DNA of 64,000 nucleotides. It comes from Peromyscus leucopus. Lineage: Eukaryota > Chordata > Mammalia > Rodentia > Cricetidae. The stretch's first letter is position 1. Every line of letters starts with the position of its first letter. The stretch lies in contig NC_051063.1 of NCBI RefSeq assembly GCF_004664715.2, positions 110,453,829-110,517,828 of the forward strand. The letters run 5' to 3'. Shown here in pieces: positions 12,414 to 24,290 of the stretch. The translations under genes and the position numbers were made by a program. The notes beneath the pieces were generated by a model. The model did no database searches, was not told the DNA's origin, and saw only the letters and a list, made by a program, of their open reading frames with translations.

Positions 12414-12563
12414 GTCTGTATAAAAGTTACTACACTATGTGTATGTGAAGATCAGAAGATAAACTGAGGGTTTCTTTCTACCATGTTTCTTTCCTTGGGA
12501 TCAAATCCAGGCTCTCAGGCTTGCCAACAAGCATCTTTCCCCTCTGAGACATCTTACTCACCC
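12410..12563 (-). repeat. B2/B3-type SINE, antisense
   Basis: Reverse-complement landmarks are gaagatcagaagataaac, ctaccatgtttc, ttgggatcaaatccaggc, tcaggcttgcca and a terminal ctgagacatcttactcaccc. These match the tRNA-like head of a B3-related SINE. The preceding (TG)n is its expanded tail. Confidence 0.65.
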
Positions 12564-12769
12564 ATGTTAATTTTTGTGTGTGGTATAAGTGTGTGCTTTC
12601 ATGTATTTTGCTGCAGATCCTGTTTTCCACTGCCATCTATCAAAGGTCCTGCCCTTTCTGGTCATGTTTTATTGCTGCTTTTGTACAACTTAGTTAATTT
12701 TAGATTACACATGCTTATTTCTGGGATATCTATTGTCCCATTGTTTTATGTGTATGTTTAATTTTCTTT

Positions 12770-12966
12770 TGTCGCAACTAGGTCTCCTGTATCCCAAGTT
12801 GACCTTGAAGTTACCTTATAGATGAGGATTATGGGTAACTCTAAATTCTCCTGCCTCTACTTCTGTAAATGCTGGGATTACAGACACTATGCCTAGTTGT
12901 ATAGGACCAAACCCAGAATTTTGTACACGATAGGCCAATATTCTACCTACTGAGCTGCATCTGCAA
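12770..12966 (-). repeat. B4-type (ID/B1 composite) SINE, antisense
   Basis: A B1-like half reads on the plus strand as cctgcctctacttctg and atgctgggattacagacac. It is followed by an ID-like half, ctactgagctgcatctgc. This composite order is that of rodent B4 elements. It is old. Confidence 0.6.
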
Positions 12967-13087
12967 CAAAGGTTTCTAATTTTGACATTCTGGGGTTCTT
13001 ACAGTAGATAGGCAGCAGTTACCAATTTGTGGCTCACTTCACAATAGAACAAAACTGAAGTGAAAGGACACTGACCTTTCTAGACCA

Positions 13088-13429
13088 AGGGGTTAGCTCA
13101 GTATGCAAAATGAGAGCCATGAAAGCATGAGGAGCCAAGTTTGAATTTTGTCACCCATATGTAGGTGTGGTGGCACCTGCTGGAAGTCACACCATTGAAA
13201 GACAAAGATAGTCATATTCCTTGACCTTGCTAGTTAATCAGCTATCCTACTAACCAAACCCCTTCTCCCAGTGAGAGATCTTATCTCACAAATTCAAAAA
13301 AGAAAAGATAAAGAGATGAAAATGACTAGCTTCTGAGAAACAACATCTAAAGTTAACCTCTGGTTTCCACATGCATGCATATATACAAGTACCTTCACAA
13401 CTATATACAAACACATGCATACACTACAC

Positions 13430-13474
<45 letters not shown>
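13088..13474 (+). repeat. B4/RSINE1-type SINE ending in (AC)n
   Basis: It begins aggggttagctcagta, passes through aagcatgaggagccaag, gtaggtgtggtggcacc, agtgagagatcttatctca and taacctctggtttccac, and ends in a CA-rich tail with an uninterrupted (AC)n at 13431-13474. The order fits rodent ID/B4-derived SINEs such as RSINE1. Confidence 0.6.
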
Positions 13475-13476
<2 letters not shown>

Positions 13477-14234
13477 TCCCACATACAAAAGAATGTTTGA
13501 TTTAACAAGATCTAATACATCAGTAGCCACTGATAAAGTAGAATTCCAGCCAGGTTTCTACAATGGATGAGAAGCTATTGATCAATTTTGCTTTCTGTAA
13601 AACCATGAATGGGGACTCACCTATAATATGCATGAAAAGTTTGAACACATAGTCATTGTGGAATATTTGAAGAAATGTTTTTCTACAAATGCGCAAAAAG
13701 TGCCTGGAATGTGTGGGGCACACTTTTAGACTCACTAGTTCAAACAGACAAACAACTATTATCCATATAGATTTTATGTTTTACTACGGAAGTCAGCGAA
13801 CACAGGAACAGAATACAGAAAATGCAAGGAATCTTGGAAGGTGTAATAGACGGGAGGTTAATTATTTAGGCAAAAAAGTGGGTTGAAATTAACTCTGATT
13901 TTAAAATAAGAAAAATGGTACATCATACTGCACAATGAGTAGAAAGAGAGATGGAGATGGTGAATTATGAGTGGTGAGGACATATGTTGATGCCAAGCAT
14001 CTAGAAGAACAGTATACCTGAGTAGAGAACTCAGGGAAACAAGAAGACTGGGACATGAGTTCAGAGCTGAAGGGGAAGTGGTGGCTCATATAAAGTCCTG
14101 TGTGCAAGAAACACTTGTTATATAAAGATATTTTGAAAATTAAAGTCTTTCCTGAAGGCATTTTGTCTCCAGACTTCTTCCTGTGAACTTAGATTGAACA
14201 ACATGTGCTTTTTTGAGATGAACAATTCAAAATT
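13475..14234. other. Unassigned non-coding DNA
   Basis: No gene or clear repeat. The stretch 13790-14080 is purine-rich and could be a very old repeat, but I cannot place it. Confidence 0.5.
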
Positions 14235-14242
14235 TTAATGCT

Positions 14243-14416
14243 AAGCCAGGCAGTGGTGGTGCACTTCTTTAATCCTAGCATTCAGGAGACAAAGCCAGGC
14301 GGAGGCAAATCTCTGTGAGTTGGAGGCCAGCCTGGTCTACAGAGCGATATCCAGGCAGGCACCAAAACTACACAGAGAAATCCTGTCTCCTGTTTCGAAA
14401 AACCAGAAAAAAAAAA
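14243..14416 (+). repeat. B1 SINE with TSD
   Basis: A 7SL-derived B1 starting at aagccaggcagtggtggtg, with catt/caggaga variants of the consensus, ggaggccagcctggtctac and agaaatcctgtctcc, then an A-rich tail. The octamer ttaatgct occurs just before (14235-14242) and just after (14417-14424), giving a target-site duplication and precise ends. Confidence 0.92.
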
Positions 14417-14424
14417 TTAATGCT

Positions 14425-14930
14425 TTCTCTAATCAACACTATAATGGGCTTCTCTTCTAATCTGTAAAAATTTTGGAAGTAGGGTAAGTGGGAAAATCTA
14501 TATATTCATCATGCTTCGTGCATAGTTGGCTCTGAATTCCCAGATGTTTAGAGATCAGGATGACTTTGACCATGAATACTATCCAGGTTTCCATTTCCTG
14601 ACTATTTTGCCTCTTCCCTTTTTCCCTTTGCATCTTCTTCTGTATGTAACATTCTGAAGTGTTGTACACAGTGCAGCCAGAAATCAATCCAGGGTTTTAA
14701 TTAAGCACAGACAATGCCTTGCTTGTAGCAGGCAATTTACTGACTTGCTTTTTAGTCCAACATTTATAAAGTACTTCAGATCTACAGCCACGTACCACTG
14801 TTTTTATTTTCCTTCATACTGGATCCCACCTATCTGGAGCCTCAGCATACTCTTTCACCTTTCATCAACCCAGAGGAGACATGCTCCATGAAAAAGATAT
14901 TCATGTATAGAGGAGTATTTGGAGACTAGA
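14425..14930. other. Unassigned non-coding DNA
   Basis: No recognised gene or repeat between the B1 and the next SINE. Confidence 0.5.
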
Positions 14931-15081
14931 GAGTTTGCTCAGTCTTTGCCACCCATGCCTGGTGGCTAGAGCTCAGTTCCAACAACCTCCATATATGGGG
15001 AAGAAGAACTTACTCTGCAATGTAAGATGCACACATCTGCTACACCAGCCACAAACACACACACAATAAAAATTATTAATT
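14931..15081 (+). repeat. Diverged B2/B3-type SINE
   Basis: The head-like agagagtttgctcagtc and gctagagctcagttccaac are followed by a CA-rich stretch and an A/T-rich tail with aataaaa. It is strongly diverged, and a B1 has inserted at its tail. Confidence 0.5.
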
Positions 15082-15094
15082 AAAATAAAAGTGA

Positions 15095-15264
15095 GGCCTG
15101 CAGGTGGTGGCTCACCCCTTTAATCCCAGAACTTGGGAGGTAGAAGCAGGCGGATCTCTGGGAAATTGAGGCCAGCCTGGTCTACAAAGTAAGTTCCAGG
15201 GCAGCTTAGGGCTATTACCAGAGAAACTCTATCTTGAACAATCAAACAAAATAAGATAAAATAA
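15095..15264 (+). repeat. B1 SINE with 13-bp TSD
   Basis: It starts ggcctgcaggtggtgg and contains aatcccagaacttgggagg, ttgaggccagcctggtctac and agagaaactctatc, with an A-rich tail. The 13-mer aaaataaaagtga precedes it (15082-15094) and follows it (15265-15277) exactly. It inserted into the A-rich tail of the older SINE just upstream, a common B1 target. Confidence 0.93.
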
Positions 15265-15277
15265 AAAATAAAAGTGA

Positions 15278-16300
15278 AATAACTAAGACAGAATGTCAGG
15301 GATCGTGTTTCTCAAAGACTGAAAATGTAATTCTTTTAATGCCAAGAATTATGTATTTTTACTACTTCTAATTGTTGCTTATGTAGGAATGGTTATATAT
15401 TTTCAGGAAGCATGAATAAGTAGAAAATTAATTCCTTCTTAGAATAAGTGACAGTTTGAATACTGGCTCTACTTTCAAAATTCTAATTAATCAATTAATA
15501 TTCAATTATTAACTCACCTTGCAACTATATTGACCTTCTCTATGTCTCAGTCTTTATTTAGAAATTGTACATAATATAATTACCATTTCACTAATATAGT
15601 GAATAACCTGTATGTAGAAGCACTTTCACACAGGCAGCCAAATTCTGATGCTCCACTAGTTTCCTTTAAGACACACCTGCAAAGAATTATCCATGCAAAC
15701 AATTCTCCGTGTGAAATATCTTGCTGAGTTCCACTGTCTTCTTATGGACATCATACCAACTATGTAAGCCGTGCCTACTGTGAAACAGCTCTGGGTTCCT
15801 CACTCCGGGAGGATGACAATCACATATTTTATTTCCTGATGCTTGCTACACATGAAAATTCTGAAGACAAAGCTTTCTACAAAGACTGCCCACTGAATTA
15901 AAGTGTGTGTGTACATGTACTCAGATGATAAATATGTATGTATGTGTGCACACATAATGTATTTAAACAATCCTGTCAAATTGAGTGTGTCTGTGCATTT
16001 AGTTTCAGGCTCCCAGCTATAATAAAGCCTGTCCTGTGTTAGCTCTTGACATCTATAACCCATCTAATTTTTAGAATATGTGCTAAAGACTTGCTTCTGC
16101 TTGTGGGGTGGGGGTGGGGGTTGGGTTGGGAGGTTAGGTCCCAAAAAGGATGTGTGGCATTGGCAGTGGGTGAGGGGGTGGAGATGGACAGGATCTAAGG
16201 GTAAATCAGGATGGCTGCCAGCAGCGTTTAATTGAAAAAAAAAAAAAAGAATATACTTTTATACCCTATAGTTGCACATAGGATTAAATGAGAGACAAGG
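15278..16300. other. Unassigned DNA with a G-rich patch
   Basis: Mostly AT-rich and unrecognised. A G/T-rich patch (16103-16190, ggggtgggggt-type) and a 14-base A run near 16235 are the only local features. Confidence 0.5.
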
Positions 16301-16726
16301 GGCATGTAAACTTAGGTGTGGCTTGAGATTAGGGGTTGAGAAATCCAGCACTGACCTTGACAATAGGCACCATTGATATGTTAGTGGAAGGGTCACAAGT
16401 TTCTCTTGCTAGAGATAAGAATAAATGCTTTATCCACCAGGAATTATCTCAAGCCCCCAAGGGAATGGAGACATTTATCCAAATACCTGACCTTGGGAAA
16501 AAGGACTTCTTCTGGGGATGAGACACTAAACTACAAATTCTTACTTAGTCTTACTATATGGGCCTATTCCCCTCAAAATGCTCCCCAAAAAGAAGGTCCT
16601 GATGTCTTACCCTTTTCCCATTATACTGTACCATTCTGATTTCCCTGTTTTTATTAAATGAACTCTTGCCCTTAATGATCTCAGGCACTGAATCGGAATT
16701 GTAGGAATTTTATCCTTGGGATCAGG
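16300..16726 (+). mobile_element. Possible LTR-like or retroviral fragment
   Basis: This stretch has a moderate-GC, short-open-frame character and ends with a segment resembling an LTR downstream half (ttattaaatgaactcttgcc, then aatcggaattgt). I cannot assign a family. It may be part of the same ancient element as the next entry. Confidence 0.3.
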
Positions 16727-17300
16727 TGTGTCTGGTAACACCTGTTCTTGGTGTAATTAGGAGGGTACTGAGAGGGCCAGGCAAATATCATGACAGTCCC
16801 CTAATAACCCAGTTAAGAACTGAAAGGGACATCATGAGAGATGTTCCTTCCCCCTCCCGTCCCCTTCCTCTAAAGGTATTTGCTGACCAGCAGTTTTAGA
16901 ACTGACCAGAAGTTGAACTCATGGGAAAATAGGACTGAAACAATAAATCTGAATCAATATATCCTGGGTTCAGCAAAAGCAGGACATAGGGAGTAAAAAT
17001 TTTATGTCTCTATACATACCCTGAATCCTGTTAGCCATTAGTAACCTTATGCTTATAGTTCAGCCAGTAACTTCAAAGAACTACCTCACCACTAGCCCCC
17101 TTGTCCAATCCTGAGATATGTAATCCTTTGCATGTAAACCTTTTCTATATAAACCCCTTAAAGTGAGTGCTCAGGACCTTCCCTCTTTTCACCTGCTGTA
17201 ACGTGGTTGGGGAGGTCCCTGCCTAAACCAGAATAAACGCCACCTGTTGTTCTTGCATGGGAAGTTGGATCCTTGGCAGGCTTGTTTCGGGGCTCACACA
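16727..17300 (+). mobile_element. Probable retroviral LTR
   Basis: There is a TATA-like motif in tttctatataaaccccttaa near 17142-17161 and an aataaa signal near 17231, each at spacing usual for a retroviral U3-R-U5. It starts tgtgtctgg and ends ctcacaca. The tetramer cagg flanks it (16723-16726 and 17301-17304), which would fit a class I (4-bp TSD) element but is short enough to be chance. No coding region adjoins. The boundaries are tentative. Confidence 0.5.
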
Positions 17301-17389
17301 CAGGCATTACAGAACTAGACCTCAGGTCCTATATGTACTAGACCTTTGCCAAACCCTGCACCCCAGGAGATAACCAAATAAAGACAAAG

Positions 17390-17522
17390 CCTGGGAGGCA
17401 GAGCCAGGCAGATCTCTGTGAGTTTGAGGCCAGCCTGGTCTAGAGAGTGAGATCCAGGACTGGAACTCAAACTACATGGAGAAACCCTGTCTTGAAAAAC
17501 CAAAAAAAGAAAAAAGAAAAAG
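17390..17522 (+). repeat. 5'-truncated B1 SINE
   Basis: It starts inside the B1 consensus at cctgggaggcagagccagg, then tgtgagtttgaggccagcc, tggagaaaccctgtcttg and an A-rich tail with interspersed g. The first third of B1, including the A box, is absent. Confidence 0.88.
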
Positions 17523-17825
17523 CAAACAGTGAAGCCTCATGTTTTCTGTTATCCTGTCCATTATTCTTTCTGCTTTCTTCCCACATGCCCTGTTCCACAG
17601 CGGCAATATTTACTTAAGACATCCTTCCTCTCTTCCACCATTTGTTACCACATTTCATTTGTTCACCGGTCCCTGTACTATTAAATACAGTGAAAACTGC
17701 TTCTCAGGTAACTTATTTATGTACATCTCATTTTAGTGGAAAAGACTGGATCAGAGACCAGGCTATCACATGAAGAACAAACAATCAGTCTCACTTCGGC
17801 CTTCATCAGCACATACGATAGGTTA
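17523..17825. other. Unassigned DNA
   Basis: No recognised gene or repeat in this roughly 300-base stretch. Confidence 0.5.
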
Positions 17826-18250
17826 TGTGGTGGTATTCTAATTGTACTGAAATGTGATTTTGATTGTATGTTAATAAATAAAGTTACCTGGGGGTCAGAG
17901 CTATTAGAGCCATAGACAGAGTGTGGTGGTGGTGGTGGTGGTGGTGGTGGCGGCGGCGGCGGCGGCAGCGCACGCCTTTAATCCCATAGATCTCTGTGTG
18001 TTCAGGGATACAGCCAGCATTGGAGACATATGCCTTTAAGACCTGGGGGGCTGTACATACAGACAATGATGAGGCAGTCACATGTTTGGGTTTACAACCA
18101 ATGAGAAGGCAGAATGACTATGAAATGACTTACACACAGGGAAATAGCTCTCTTTCGGGAAGGGTGAGATTTTAGCTCTGAGCTCTGACCTCTTGGCTTT
18201 CTCTTTTACATTGGTTCTGTGTTTCTTATTTAATAAGACGGTTGGTTACA
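17826..18250 (+). mobile_element. LTR element with B1-derived segment and triplet run
   Basis: It starts tgtggtggtattctaattg and contains atgttaataaataaagttac, ggggtcagagct, then a B1-like cacgcctttaatccca and gcctttaagacctgg. It ends near cttatttaataagacgg and ttaca. The layout resembles the LTR family at 40352 and 56802 (same first nine bases and SINE-derived middle), as a different subfamily. No clean TSD was found. Confidence 0.6.
17923..17966. repeat. GTG/GGC trinucleotide run
   Basis: About nine GTG units (17923-17950) pass directly into five to six GGC units (to 17966). They sit at the point of the LTR where a B1-derived ggtggtggcgcacgcc motif would be, so this looks like expansion of that motif. 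Confidence 0.9.
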
Positions 18251-21200
18251 TCTAAATGGTTAAGTCCACTAACATCCCAAATCCATGTCTCTTCCTCTTG
18301 ATGTGGATGTGGAGAACTCATCACAGATATAGCAAGGTACTTATCCACTGTATCTGCATAGAGAATAGATTAAATTCACTGGCTATGACCATCTGGTGGG
18401 CATTTTAACTATCTGCATCATTTTGACTTTTATAATATTTCCCACCTTGCATTTTAGTAATATATAAAGTATAAATATATACATGTTTATTTCTAATATT
18501 TTCTGACATGGGTGGCACTCAGTACACTTTTTAGGTGAAGGGTAAAATTAATGAGTTTCCCAATAGCAGAAATATTTCAGTGTGTCTTGTTTAACAATAC
18601 CAAACATAGGGACTCCTCATTATATTTAGCCAACAAAATATGTCAAATATAACTGAGCTTGAACTTCATAATTAAGATAATAGTTTAATAAAATATTTAC
18701 TATAAAATCTTTGGAACATGCATACATTAAAAATGGATTGCCTGAGGTCAAATACAAATGTGAAGTGAGCCCTGAATTATCCCTGACATCCTTTCTTAGT
18801 AGCCTCATTCCAATAGATACATCTTTCTGTTCCAATGCCAAGGTTAAAAATGGGAAACAATTCAATCTATCTATGTGACACCTGGTTATAACAAGCATCA
18901 ATTAGATTTAATAACTAAATTGTTCATCCATTTGAGTTAGTCATATTAAAATTCATGTTACACTGTTTACTACTATTAATTTAATACTTGCTATTCACAT
19001 AAAAGGAAGGCAAATGAGTATTTCTTTTGTTTGGATTCAGGTATCAATAAAGTGTTATGTAAACCCTTCTTCAACAACAGATTCAAGCCATAATGCTATG
19101 TTAACTCAGTTCTTGATTTCCCTGTTTATAGTTCTGTGGGAAAGAATAGTCTATGGGCTAGTCATGTTCACCCTAAGTAATTTCATTTTGTAAGTTAATT
19201 AGCTAATGTGGTTAACACTCATATCTATGGCCTCACAGATTCTTCAAATAATATTAGTTAGTCATTGGACACTTTTTATCTGTAAATCCAGTACAGGTGA
19301 TTCTTACATTGAGTATATAGGTTCTATAATATGTGTGTCTTGCTGAGTTATTTCTGTCAGCAAGTGAAGACTATGCAGAGTTGGAGATCAACAAACAAAT
19401 GGTCAATAAGCTTTGTTAAGGAAGAGTTCAACCTCTGTTAACAGAAAACCAGATTCATACAGTTTGTAACTTTGCTAAGTTACATGTCCTCTCATGATTT
19501 CATTTAAATTGTTCACAAAAATGGAGGGAAAATAGTAACAGATGCAACTGGAGAATTAATGCAATTTTACACCTAATCTGATTCACAGATAGACTGACAC
19601 TGTAGCAGTGGCTTAACTTGGTTAATCTGTTTATATTGGGATGTTACTGTAAGCAGTGCTAGCAAAATACCACTTCTGTGACATGAGAACCTGACCTTCA
19701 GGCAATTATGCTATACTAATACTCTGAAAACACTGATAAGCCTCACAATACCAACACAAATTTGCATGAAATAAATATAAAGTTGACAATAATTCCTATG
19801 TGGTAAACTATGTCTGTACTGGGAAGGACTATGAATACATGACAACATAGTGCATGCGCTATCTTTCAGGATCCCCTGAGTTCCAAGTCAGGGAACTCCC
19901 TTTGGAGCTAGCCCTTCACAGGGTTGGAGTGTTTAACCTCTCTGGGACATGACACTTCTAAGATCAGTGTTCTGCAATGTGGACCTTGTTCCCTTGAAGT
20001 TGAACTTTTTATCTGACAGGAAGAAAACTTCTGGATGGATTTTTAAACTGACACCTGAATTGTTGTAGAGAAGAGTCAACACCACTAGAAATGTTTTTTT
20101 TGTTGTTGTTGTTATTTTTTTTTTTTTTTAATAAATCATCCCCTGAGTCTAGAATCTTAGAACTGGAATTGAAGCTGCATGCAGCTGCTTTTGAACCTTT
20201 TCCATTGTAGGAAGTTCTGCAACATTGTTTGTGTAATTGGTCAGCTGGCCTCTTCAGTGATACTTGCTTCATGGGAAAGATTTTCCCCTAAGTATTCTAA
20301 TGTATGGCCACACAATTTTTATCTTTACACAATACCCTTTGGGAGGAAATTGGTCTATCTAAAATACTGAACCATCAATTATATATCTGTCATATCATAA
20401 AGGACAGAATAATTTATGATCTTTCCTCATTACTAATCATCACATATTTGAAAACTATTATATCCCCAATTACTCTGTTGCTAACAAAAAAATGTGGAAA
20501 TAATAGAGAAAACATTTGACATTGACTTAAGCTTCCATACATGTACATACACTCAAATGAATGATGCACACATGTGTACTTACATGTACATATTTAAATC
20601 CTCATTAAAATGTACATATACCACACACTATAATAAATAAATTGAATAGTGATAATTATAACTATTTGTCATAACTAGTAATTTGAATATATGAAGGGAT
20701 AAATCACTTAAATCTCCCGCTTAATGTTGGCACTAAATAACATGATAACTGTTGTCACATCTGACAAAGATTGTCAAGCCCTGAGGTTGAATCACTTGTT
20801 CTACCATTTTTTACATGTCACATTATAGGCACTTTTGTTAACCAGCCTCCATCTTCATTTTCTCAATAAAAACACAGAAATTGGAGATTATGTTTTATAA
20901 TGCAATTCTATATTTTATAATAATGATCAAAAGCATTTTTTATTCTGTACATTTTCTAAATACTTGATCATTCTGTTATCACATGGTATAGGTTCTCTGC
21001 CTTCCTACCAACTGAGGAGAAATAGGGCAAAATCCTAAACACCAATGGGATATCAGTCTTGGTTAACAACCCCTCCCCCATATGCAACATGGAATATTTC
21101 ACATGGAATTCTGCCTTTTGGATTTGTTTTCTCATACAACAAGTCTACAGACCCTGAAACTGCCAACAGAGAGAGACTACACAGTAAGAGAGAGTTGTCT

Positions 21201-21324
21201 GGACAGCTGCAGTGGTCCACATTCCCAGACAATTCAACCTTCACAACATACACAGACAGAACTCAAAGCATTGCACTATTAACTATCATCTATCCTTAGC
21301 CATCTCATAATCACACCCTATGTC
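18251..21324. other. Unassigned AT-rich non-coding DNA
   Basis: About 3 kb without a recognised gene or transposon. A T/TTG-rich low-complexity patch (20093-20130) is the only simple repeat. Open frames are short and without motifs. Confidence 0.55.
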
Positions 21325-21935
21325 AGAATCTTGTTTTATATAAATTTTATTCATTTTTATACCAATCACAGATCTCCCTCTCTTCCATACTCCTGCCCCA
21401 ACCCCAGCCTTATCCTCTAACCCATCCCACATTCCTTCTTCGGAAAAGGTAAGGCCTCCCATGGGGTGTCAGCAGAGCCTGGTACATTCAGTGGAGGCAG
21501 GTCCAATCCCCCCTTCTCACCCCACCTCCCGCATCAAGGTTGTGCAAGGTGTCCCACTACAGGTAGGGGGCTCCATAAAGCCAGCTCATGTACCAAAGAT
21601 GGATCCTGATCCCACTGCCAGGGAACCCCTTAATCAAAACAAACTACACAACTGCCTTGCTTATGCAGAGAGCCTAGTCCAGTCCCATGGAGGCTCCAAA
21701 ACTGTTGGTCTAAAGTTCATGAGTTCCTACTAGCTTGGTTTGGTTGTCTTTAAATTTCCCCATCATAATCTTGATGCCCCTTCCTCATATAATCTCTCTT
21801 CCCTCTCTTCGACTGGACTCCTGGAGCTCGGCCAGGTGCTTGGTTGTGGATCTATGCATCTGCTTTGATCAGTTACTGGATGAAGGCTCTACGATGCTGT
21901 GTAAGAATCTTGAGTGTGGTTCACAAAGATATTTC
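21325..21935 (-). mobile_element. L1 3' UTR, antisense, subfamily I
   Basis: The plus strand is the reverse complement of a cricetid-type L1 3' end: AT-rich tail complement, pyrimidine-rich tract (complement of the purine-rich 3' tract), then aaggcctcccatgggg, tcagcagagcctgg, aaggtgtcccac, aagccagctcatgtacc, tggatcctgatcccactgcc, gagttcctactag and tcataatcttgatgcccc. Only 3'-UTR sequence is present, so it is severely 5'-truncated. The ctgctgac-type block groups it with the copies at 28.8 and 59.6 kb. Confidence 0.85.
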
Positions 21936-23750
21936 TGCTAATGCAATGATGGAGTAGAATTGACCCATAGTGTTAGAGAGAGTTAAAGAAAATCATTGGT
22001 TTATAAAGTATTTTAACACAAGGGATTGGCTATCCAGTTATGACAGGATCATCTGAAGATTTGGCACACAATTGTGTCAGAGGGCCCTCTCTCAGATGGT
22101 CTGATTTGGTGAAGGTGTGGAAGGCAAAGCTTGAATTTATACCATGCTCCTGGATGCAGCTAAGACCTCTGGTCCAGAAAGCGCACATGCAAACCTCAGA
22201 ACATAACAACTTTCAATTCACTAATTTTATTTTATTGCTATTTTTTGGTACTTACTGCTTGCATTTTATGAAACATATTTAAACACTGACAATTCATTTG
22301 AGTACAAAGGAAATTTATGCTCAGTTTTCCATACATTCCACAGTCTACTTATCTCCTTTATTAAGTGTTGTTCTTAATGACTTTCAAATAAAAGGGCTTA
22401 ACCAATGCTTCTTTGTAAACAGCTGCTTCCTCCATTTATGCGTGTGTGATGTGTTAAGAGAGACTGAGAACAAAATAGAGAAAAGAAGGTTGAAGTTCAT
22501 ATTCCAGCTTTGAACCTTCTGCTATATACAAGACAAAATTAAACCCTGTCCCTTCCATTGCTAACACATGCACCTACAGAAGGGAGTATGACATGTCTAT
22601 CCCCACTCAATGTCTCAGTCCCTTTAAAATGGATGAGAGAAATAATTGAAATTATGGAATGGAATGAAATAAAAATTGTTCTGAGATTCTTGTCATAGTT
22701 TCAGTTTATGGCTACTGTTTAGCTTGATAAAAATGCTCAAAGAACTCTGCTCATATACTCTTAAAATAATTTCTTGTTCTCTTCTATGTAACAATTTGTA
22801 AGTCATACTAAGAATTAAAAGTTTGATTTGCATACTATGCAATTTAGATGCAACGGGTTGGGATCATTTGATGCTTGCTATTCTTAAGTGCTTGGGGGAA
22901 GGTAAAAGTGTAGCACAGGTTCTCCTTGACTTCATGAAAGATGCCACCCCTCTTTTTCAGAAAGACTGTATTCACGAGTGGAATGAGATTTGCCATGTTT
23001 GGGGTGTTCTGGGTGTTCACTGGTACTGTACTGCTTTTGGGGAGAAGTGGGAAACTTACTGAGAGACTGAAAATGCCTCTGGGCCAGCTCTCTTCCATCT
23101 ATGGTCAGCCTCGATGATTTCCATGTACCCACTTTACCCCACAGACTTGGCAACTACCCTAGCACACTTCATCTCCTTTCATCTTATCACATATTTTCAT
23201 TTGCATTTTTTCTGGAAAATGTCCACCGTTGGTGTTTGCATAAAGTCTGCTGCATAGTTACCATGACATCTGAAAGGATTTCTGTAATTAATTATTCACA
23301 GCATATTGTTATTATGTTATTTCAACATTTGCATAGGGAAATAGGCTAGAAGATGAATGGTAGAGTTTGTGTGAACCTCAGCTTTGTGTTACTCCCCCAA
23401 ACCTAGCCAGAGTGCCTGCTGCTTGATAGATATTAAATGTTTGTTAACTGAACAAAGGAGGGAAAATACACATATTCCAAACAATTATGATAAAACAAAA
23501 CTAGAATTAAAATAACTCTAAGCCCTGTAGACTAACAAAAGAGAACACAGGCAGTGATTTAGCTAGTAATTAATTTTCAGCTCAGGATTACTCCAAGCAA
23601 GATATAGAAGTCTTGATTTTGATTAACTCGTGTCAGATTGAGCTCATTAAAGCTGGTTCATGCTCTTGTGGCCACAAGTATATTGAGTGCTCCAATATTC
23701 AAATACCCACTGACCTTATTTATGAGAAGCCTGGTACTAGGTAGTCTGCA
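21936..23750. other. Unassigned non-coding DNA
   Basis: No gene or repeat family recognised. Short open frames near 22823-23350 show no recognisable domain. Confidence 0.5.
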
Positions 23751-23769
23751 ACACATACTTATCAACTAC

Positions 23770-23945
23770 GTAGTGTGCACTGGTATCTCATTAAGAGTTG
23801 CAACAACCCTGTAAGATGTGAACTTATACCTGTTTTAATAAATAATTAAATTCTCAAGGGGTTAAATTAATTATCTAAAGTCAGTCATTAAATGGACAAG
23901 CTAGTAAGCAACCCTGGGCATGCACTAAAACTAGTGGTCTTCCCT
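23770..23945 (+). repeat. Ancient MIR/L2-type fragment
   Basis: Contains ttgcaacaaccctgtaagat, a decayed aaggggttaaattaattatc, gtcagtcattaaatgg and acaagctagtaagcaaccc. The order is that of the MIR/L2-type pattern (acaaccctatgagg, gaggttaagtaacttgccc, aaggtcacacagctagtaag). Strongly diverged. Confidence 0.5.
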
Positions 23946-24088
23946 ATCTTATAAGAGTACCGTGGAACTATCAGAAAAGAAATAGAGATAGCTTTCACAC
24001 AGTAAGTATCTTTCCAGGTACATTTCAACCATTTACTTACATTTACAACATAGGGATCTCATGATAAGTGTAAATATAACACAAATAG

Positions 24089-24290
24089 GGGCTGAAGAGA
24101 CAGCTCAACATTAAGAGTGAACACTGCTCTTAAAGAGGACCTGAGTTAAGTTCCCAGAATGTATGTCAGGCAACTCAGGACTACTTGTAACTGCAGCTCT
24201 AAGGGATTCTACACCCGTTTCTGGCATGTATGGACACTGTACTCTTGTGCACACACACACATACAAACACACACACATATTTATAATTAA
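24089..24290 (+). repeat. B2/B3-type SINE
   Basis: Head ggggctgaagagacagctc, then actgctcttaaagagg, cctgagttaagttccca, gtaactgcagctctaaggga, and a CA-rich to AT-rich tail. Diverged but in the standard order. Confidence 0.82.

Noticed and set aside
17795..17820. cacttcgg followed by cagcacatac, reminiscent of the U6 snRNA 5' end
   Set aside because: The match is broken by an insertion and the rest of U6 is absent. Probably coincidence.
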